42,138 nucleotides of DNA from positions 1 to 42,138 of the forward strand of contig JAEDFW010000003.1 in assembly GCA_016297855.1 (NCBI GenBank), in the 5' to 3' direction. This stretch comes from Oscillospiraceae bacterium (GTDB lineage: Bacteria > Bacillota > Clostridia > Oscillospirales > Oscillospiraceae). Of this stretch, positions 38,645 to 42,138 are shown piece by piece; position 1 is the first letter of the stretch; every line of letters begins with the position of its first letter. A program made the position numbers and the translations under genes. Under the pieces are notes generated by a model. It was not told where the DNA came from and ran no database searches. It saw only the letters and a list, made by a program, of their open reading frames with translations.

Positions 38645-40120
38645 ATGAACGATTATATTCTGTCTCTGAACGGCATCACGAAAGAGTTCCCCGGCGTCAA
38701 GGCACTCGATGACGTTACCATCAACGTCGAACGCGGCACGATCCACGGCCTTGTCGGTGAGAACGGCGCGGGCAAGTCCACGCTCATCAAGGTTCTTGCC
38801 GGTATCTACCAGCCAAACGCCGGCGAAGTCGTTCTGGAAGGTAAGACATGCCACTTCTCGAGCCCCATCGAGGCGCGTCGCGCCGGTATCAGCGTCGTGC
38901 ATCAGGAAATCAAGCTGGCCGAGCCATTGTCCGTTGCGGAAAATATGTTCCTTGGCAACGTGATGATGAAGGGCGGACTTGTTGACTGGTCCGGCATGCG
39001 CCGCCGTGCGCAGCAGATCGTCGACGATCTCGGCATGGACATCGACATCAACGCGCAGGTCTCGTCTTTGACCGTGGCAAAAAAACAGGTTGTCGAGATC
39101 ATGCACGCCATCAACAACAATTCCAAGGTTCTGATCATGGATGAGCCGTCTGCCGTTTTGACCGACCGTGAGCTGGAAGTCATGTTCCGCATCGTCAAGC
39201 AGCTGCGCACGAAAGGCATCACAATCATCTATATCTCGCACCGTCTTGACGAAGTCTTTGACCTGTGCGACAACGTCAGCGTCCTGCGCGACGGCCAGCA
39301 CATCAATACGCTCCCGATCTCTCAGGTGGATCGTCAGGGTCTGATCAACATGATGGTCGGTCGTGAAATGGGTCAGGAATATCCGAAGGAGCCCGCCGAG
39401 CTCGGCGATACAATCCTAAAGGTTGAGCATCTGAGCCGCGGCCTGCTGAAGGACATCAGCTTTGAGGTTAAATCCGGCGAGGTTTTCGGCATTTCCGGTC
39501 TGGTCGGCGCCGGCCGCACCGAGCTTGCCCGCGCCATCCTCGGTATCGACAAGCCGGAGTCCGGCGAGGTCTATGTCCGCGGCAAGCGGGTCAAGTACCA
39601 TACCTTCTCCGACGCCATCCGCGACGGCTTGGGCCTGATTCCTGAGGACCGCAAACTGCAGGGTCTGGTACAGATCATGTCTGTTAAGAAAAACACCACG
39701 CTTGTCAATATGAAGCGCGTCATCCGTGGCGGCGTTATCAGTAGCAAGCTGGAGGAAGAGCTCAGTCAGGAGTACGCCAAGAAACTGCGCGTCAGTACGC
39801 CGTCGATGGATACGGAAGTGCAGTACCTCTCCGGCGGCAACCAGCAGAAGGTTGTTATCGCAAAGTGGCTGTTCCAAAACTCCGAGATTCTGTTCCTCGA
39901 CGAGCCGACACGCGGCATCGACGTCGGCGCGAAAGCCGAGATCTATCGTCTGATCAATCAGATGGTCAAAGAAGGCAAAACCGTTATTATGATTTCCTCT
40001 GAAATGCCCGAGATTCTCGGCATGTGCGACCGCATCATGGTCATGCACGAAGGCCGCAAGATGGGTGAGCTGATGGCGGGAGAGGCCACACAGGAAAAGA
40101 TCATGGCGCTGTGCGTCTGA
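38645..40120 (+). CDS. Sugar ABC transporter ATPase (RbsA/MglA-like, two ABC domains)
   Basis: 491 residues. First ABC domain with Walker A GENGAGKST (38-46) and Walker B LIMDEPSAVL; second with a degenerate Walker A (SGLVGAGRTE, about 285), signature LSGGNQQK (about 398) and Walker B FLDEPTRGIDVG. The pattern of one canonical and one degenerate site is usual for RbsA/XylG. Powers uptake with the neighbouring permease and binding protein. Forty-five bases after the permease gene. Confidence 0.95.
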   Translation: MNDYILSLNGITKEFPGVKALDDVTINVERGTIHGLVGENGAGKSTLIKVLAGIYQPNAGEVVLEGKTCHFSSPIEARRAGISVVHQEIKLAEPLSVAENMFLGNVMMKGGLVDWSGMRRRAQQIVDDLGMDIDINAQVSSLTVAKKQVVEIMHAINNNSKVLIMDEPSAVLTDRELEVMFRIVKQLRTKGITIIYISHRLDEVFDLCDNVSVLRDGQHINTLPISQVDRQGLINMMVGREMGQEYPKEPAELGDTILKVEHLSRGLLKDISFEVKSGEVFGISGLVGAGRTELARAILGIDKPESGEVYVRGKRVKYHTFSDAIRDGLGLIPEDRKLQGLVQIMSVKKNTTLVNMKRVIRGGVISSKLEEELSQEYAKKLRVSTPSMDTEVQYLSGGNQQKVVIAKWLFQNSEILFLDEPTRGIDVGAKAEIYRLINQMVKEGKTVIMISSEMPEILGMCDRIMVMHEGRKMGELMAGEATQEKIMALCV

Positions 40121-40179
40121 TCGTTCACGGTCTAAACAGGCGAGCCTGATTAGATATATTTTAAAGGAGGAATACGAAA

Positions 40180-41337
40180 ATGAAGAAACTGATCGCTATG
40201 CTTTTGGCTCTGGTCATGCTTCTGACGCTGGTCGCGTGTGCTACCAAGCCCGCTGCCGAAGAGCCCAAGACGGAAGCCCCCGCCGCGGAAGAGCCTGCTG
40301 CAGAAGAACCCGCTGCAGAAGAACCCGCTGCAGAAGAACCTGCCGCAGAAGAACCCGCCGATACCGAAGGCGCTGTCAAGACTGATGAGATCTCCACCGA
40401 AGGCAAGGCTGCTGAGCTTGGTATTCCCGCCGCTGTTGTGCTGCAGGACACCACTGCTCTGGAGGGCAAGAAGATCGGCTGCACGATCGTCTACAAGGGC
40501 GACGAATGGTGCGCAGCTCTTGCTGGCGCTCTGGAAGCGCTTGGCAAGTACTACGGTGCTGATCTGGCCTGCGAAGACGGCGACCTGAACGACGAGACCC
40601 AGACCAAGCAGGTCGAGAACATGATCGCCAACAATGTTGATATCATGTTTGTTGACCCCGCTACTCCCGACGGTGTCGGCGAAGCCCTGAACAAGGCGCA
40701 TGATGCCGGTATCCCCATCATCATCTACGACGGCTACTGGACCGAAGGTGCTGAGAAGGCCGTCACCACCGTTACCTGGGATCAGAAGGCCACCGGCACG
40801 CTGATCGGCGAGTACTTTGTCAACTATGTCAAGGAGCACAACGATGGCAAGGCCCGTGTGGTTGAGCTGACCAACGCCGTCTCCACCCACTGCCAGGAGC
40901 GTTTTGTTGGCCTGCATGAGGTCATCGATGCTGCCAACGCAGAAGGCTGCCAGATCGAAGTTCTGAACAAGTATGACTCTCAGGGCAACCGCGAGACCGC
41001 TTACAACGCGATCGCCGCTGTCGTTGAGCCGTACGACTACATCATCTCCGACGTTGACAACGGCGCGCAGGGCGCTGTTGCAGCACTGCAGGCTGCGGGC
41101 AACACCTCCGTCAAGGTCTTCTCCATGGGCGCTTACGGCCAGGAGCCGTTCGGCATGCTGCATGACAACGACGTCAACTATCAGGCCTGCCTGAACGTTG
41201 ACGCGTGGGTCCTGGCGCAGTTCATCATTGATGGTGCCATCGCTCACTTTGAAGGCAAGGAAGTTCCCACCCAGACCAACATCGCCCTGTTTGTCGTTGA
41301 CAACAGCAACGTTGAAAAGTTCTGGAGCTTCAACTGA
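40180..41337 (+). CDS. Sugar ABC transporter substrate-binding lipoprotein
   Basis: 385 residues. Signal peptide with lipobox LVAC (Cys20), so anchored to the outer face of the membrane. Residues 25-62 form an Ala/Glu/Pro linker with five exact AAEEP units. The rest (about 85-385) is a Peripla_BP_4 domain: GCTIVYKGDEWCAAL, NNVDIMFVDPATPDGVG, NAIAAVVEPYDYIISDVDNG. Of the ribose/inositol-binding class, ligand unknown. AAAGGAGG before the ATG; last gene of the importer operon. Permease-ATPase-binding protein order is reversed from the usual rbs order. Confidence 0.92.
   Translation: MKKLIAMLLALVMLLTLVACATKPAAEEPKTEAPAAEEPAAEEPAAEEPAAEEPAAEEPADTEGAVKTDEISTEGKAAELGIPAAVVLQDTTALEGKKIGCTIVYKGDEWCAALAGALEALGKYYGADLACEDGDLNDETQTKQVENMIANNVDIMFVDPATPDGVGEALNKAHDAGIPIIIYDGYWTEGAEKAVTTVTWDQKATGTLIGEYFVNYVKEHNDGKARVVELTNAVSTHCQERFVGLHEVIDAANAEGCQIEVLNKYDSQGNRETAYNAIAAVVEPYDYIISDVDNGAQGAVAALQAAGNTSVKVFSMGAYGQEPFGMLHDNDVNYQACLNVDAWVLAQFIIDGAIAHFEGKEVPTQTNIALFVVDNSNVEKFWSFN
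40282..40356 (+). repeat. 15-bp tandem repeat encoding AAEEP units
   Basis: Five in-frame units close to GCTGCAGAAGAACCC, differing at a few third positions. Codes for the flexible linker of the lipoprotein. Confidence 0.8.
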
Positions 41338-41368
41338 TTCATTCTGATCACAGCAATCGGTTCCGCAA

Positions 41369-41399
41369 TGGAAACAGGGGGTTTTACCCCCTGTTTCCA
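41369..41399 (+). terminator. Strong 3' hairpin after the binding-protein gene
   Basis: Perfect 14-bp stem TGGAAACAGGGGGT/ACCCCCTGTTTCCA, loop TTT. No T tract follows (CAAATATAA), so it may protect the 3' end of the abundant binding-protein mRNA rather than terminate. Confidence 0.5.
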
Positions 41400-41567
41400 C
41401 AAATATAATCCTTTCTCTTCCTTCCTTGTACAAAACCAACCACCGGACGGCCTGCCGCGCGGCAGCAGCGGCAGATATGACTTTCGATTATACCTTTGCC
41501 TGTACTGGATACAGCGCATAAGATTTCATACATGATCTGACACACTAAAATAAAAGGAGCCTTTACT

Positions 41568-42138
41568 ATGAAAAAACTTCGCTGGGGCGTCATCGGCGCC
41601 GGCGGTATCGCTGACCGCAGAACCATTCCCGGCATGATGCTGTGTGACAACGCAGAGCTGGTTGCCGTGATGGAAATCAACATGGAGCTGGCCGAAAAAT
41701 CCCGCGCAAAATGGAACTGCAAGCGTGCGTATGACAGTGAAGCCGCACTGCTGGCCGATCCGGAGATCGACGCAGTCTATATTGCCTCGCCTGTCGTATT
41801 GCACGCCAAGCAGGCCATGATGGCTGCGGACGCCGGCAAGCACATTCTGATTGAAAAGCCGCTGGCCATGACCTCGGAGGAGGGACAGAAGGTCGTCGAC
41901 TACTGCAAGAGCAAGGGCGTAAAAATTGCCGCAGGTCTCATGATGCGCTTTGGCGCATATGTGCAGGCCATGAAGCAGGCTATCGCTGACGGTAAGATCG
42001 GCAAACCGGTCTCCGGCTACTCGCAGTTCACCTGCTGGTATCCCGACATGCCCGGCAACTGGCGGCAGAGCAAGAAAAATGGTGGCGGCGGCGCGATGAT
42101 GGACATGGGCGTGCACTGCATCGACCTGATGCAGTATG
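41568..42138 (+). CDS. Gfo/Idh/MocA family oxidoreductase, 3' end cut by window
   Basis: 190 residues visible. Rossmann motif GVIGAGGIADRR (8-19), EKPLAM with the conserved Lys, and GGGAMMDMGVHCIDLM near the cut, containing the active-site His. Second dehydrogenase of this family in the region but only distantly like the one at 35499. AAAAGGAG lies before ATG 41568. 230 bases after the binding-protein gene; that gap shows the 3' hairpin and otherwise no gene. Confidence 0.88.
   Translation, partial: MKKLRWGVIGAGGIADRRTIPGMMLCDNAELVAVMEINMELAEKSRAKWNCKRAYDSEAALLADPEIDAVYIASPVVLHAKQAMMAADAGKHILIEKPLAMTSEEGQKVVDYCKSKGVKIAAGLMMRFGAYVQAMKQAIADGKIGKPVSGYSQFTCWYPDMPGNWRQSKKNGGGGAMMDMGVHCIDLMQY

Noticed and set aside
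37784..39301. 505-codon minus-strand frame opposite the ABC permease and ATPase
   Set aside because: Antisense to strongly conserved transporter genes; no ribosome site.
40150..41439. 429-codon minus-strand frame opposite the binding-protein gene
   Set aside because: It mirrors the repeat-bearing lipoprotein gene; the plus-strand gene has a signal peptide, lipobox and ribosome site.
1..42138. CRISPR arrays, insertion sequences, prophage or integrase genes
   Set aside because: No regularly spaced direct repeats of CRISPR type, no transposase or integrase, and no phage structural genes were found.

Overview
This window reads as a chromosomal segment of an anaerobic, endospore-forming Clostridia, most likely an Oscillospiraceae/Ruminococcaceae-type gut bacterium. 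The reasons are a Spo0A homologue with 0A boxes, a SpoIID-like spore protein, a DivIVA-like protein, strong AGGAGG ribosome sites, TTG and GTG starts, and moderately high G+C with heavy use of GCGC-type codons. No species assignment can be made from the sequence alone.

Layout. 1-4900: a cut tRNA-Arg, a DivIVA-like coiled-coil protein, spo0A, a PatB/MalY-type C-S lyase, and glyA under a glycine riboswitch with a terminator. 4900-10860: a compact island of a GntR/FadR regulator divergent from hypB, a 929-residue Fe-S/FAD oxidoreductase, hypA and a DUF5692-type membrane protein. 10900-14000: housekeeping genes (GNAT, greA, trmO, truA, zinc-ribbon protein). 14300-19000: a 2-hydroxyacid dehydrogenase, three spore-type peptidoglycan-binding genes and an unusual acetokinase-family kinase. 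19000-22600: purine phosphoribosyltransferase divergent from a purine permease, then HdeD-like and small membrane proteins. 22650-29760: an EF-G/TetM-like GTPase fused to a Rae1/YacP-type NYN ribonuclease, a C_GCAxxG_C_C protein, a radical SAM/SPASM protein, an SH3 lipoprotein, and a HAD/CAT-like pair. 30000-42138: a carbohydrate region with a ROK regulator, NagB-like isomerase, CBM9-like protein, AraC regulator, TIM-barrel epimerase, two Gfo/Idh/MocA dehydrogenases, a PIG-L deacetylase and a complete ribose-type ABC importer.

The best candidate for an undescribed system is the island at 4986-10787. It has both nickel-insertion factors (HypA, HypB) but no hydrogenase or urease. Instead they flank a large flavin/iron-sulfur oxidoreductase with a cysteine-rich N-terminal domain and a polytopic membrane protein. 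Arginine codon choice in hypB (mostly CGG) differs from the neighbouring glyA (mostly CGC), suggesting acquisition by transfer. A second point is the GTPase-NYN fusion, which joins two activities that both act at the ribosomal A site. A third is the 30-42 kb sugar region, which lacks a glycoside hydrolase and a sugar kinase but pairs a deacetylase, a divergent NagB fold and two sugar dehydrogenases, and carries a recurrent AT-rich motif (GATTTTATAAA-type) in three intergenic regions.

All functional calls come from recognising motifs by eye; no database search was run.
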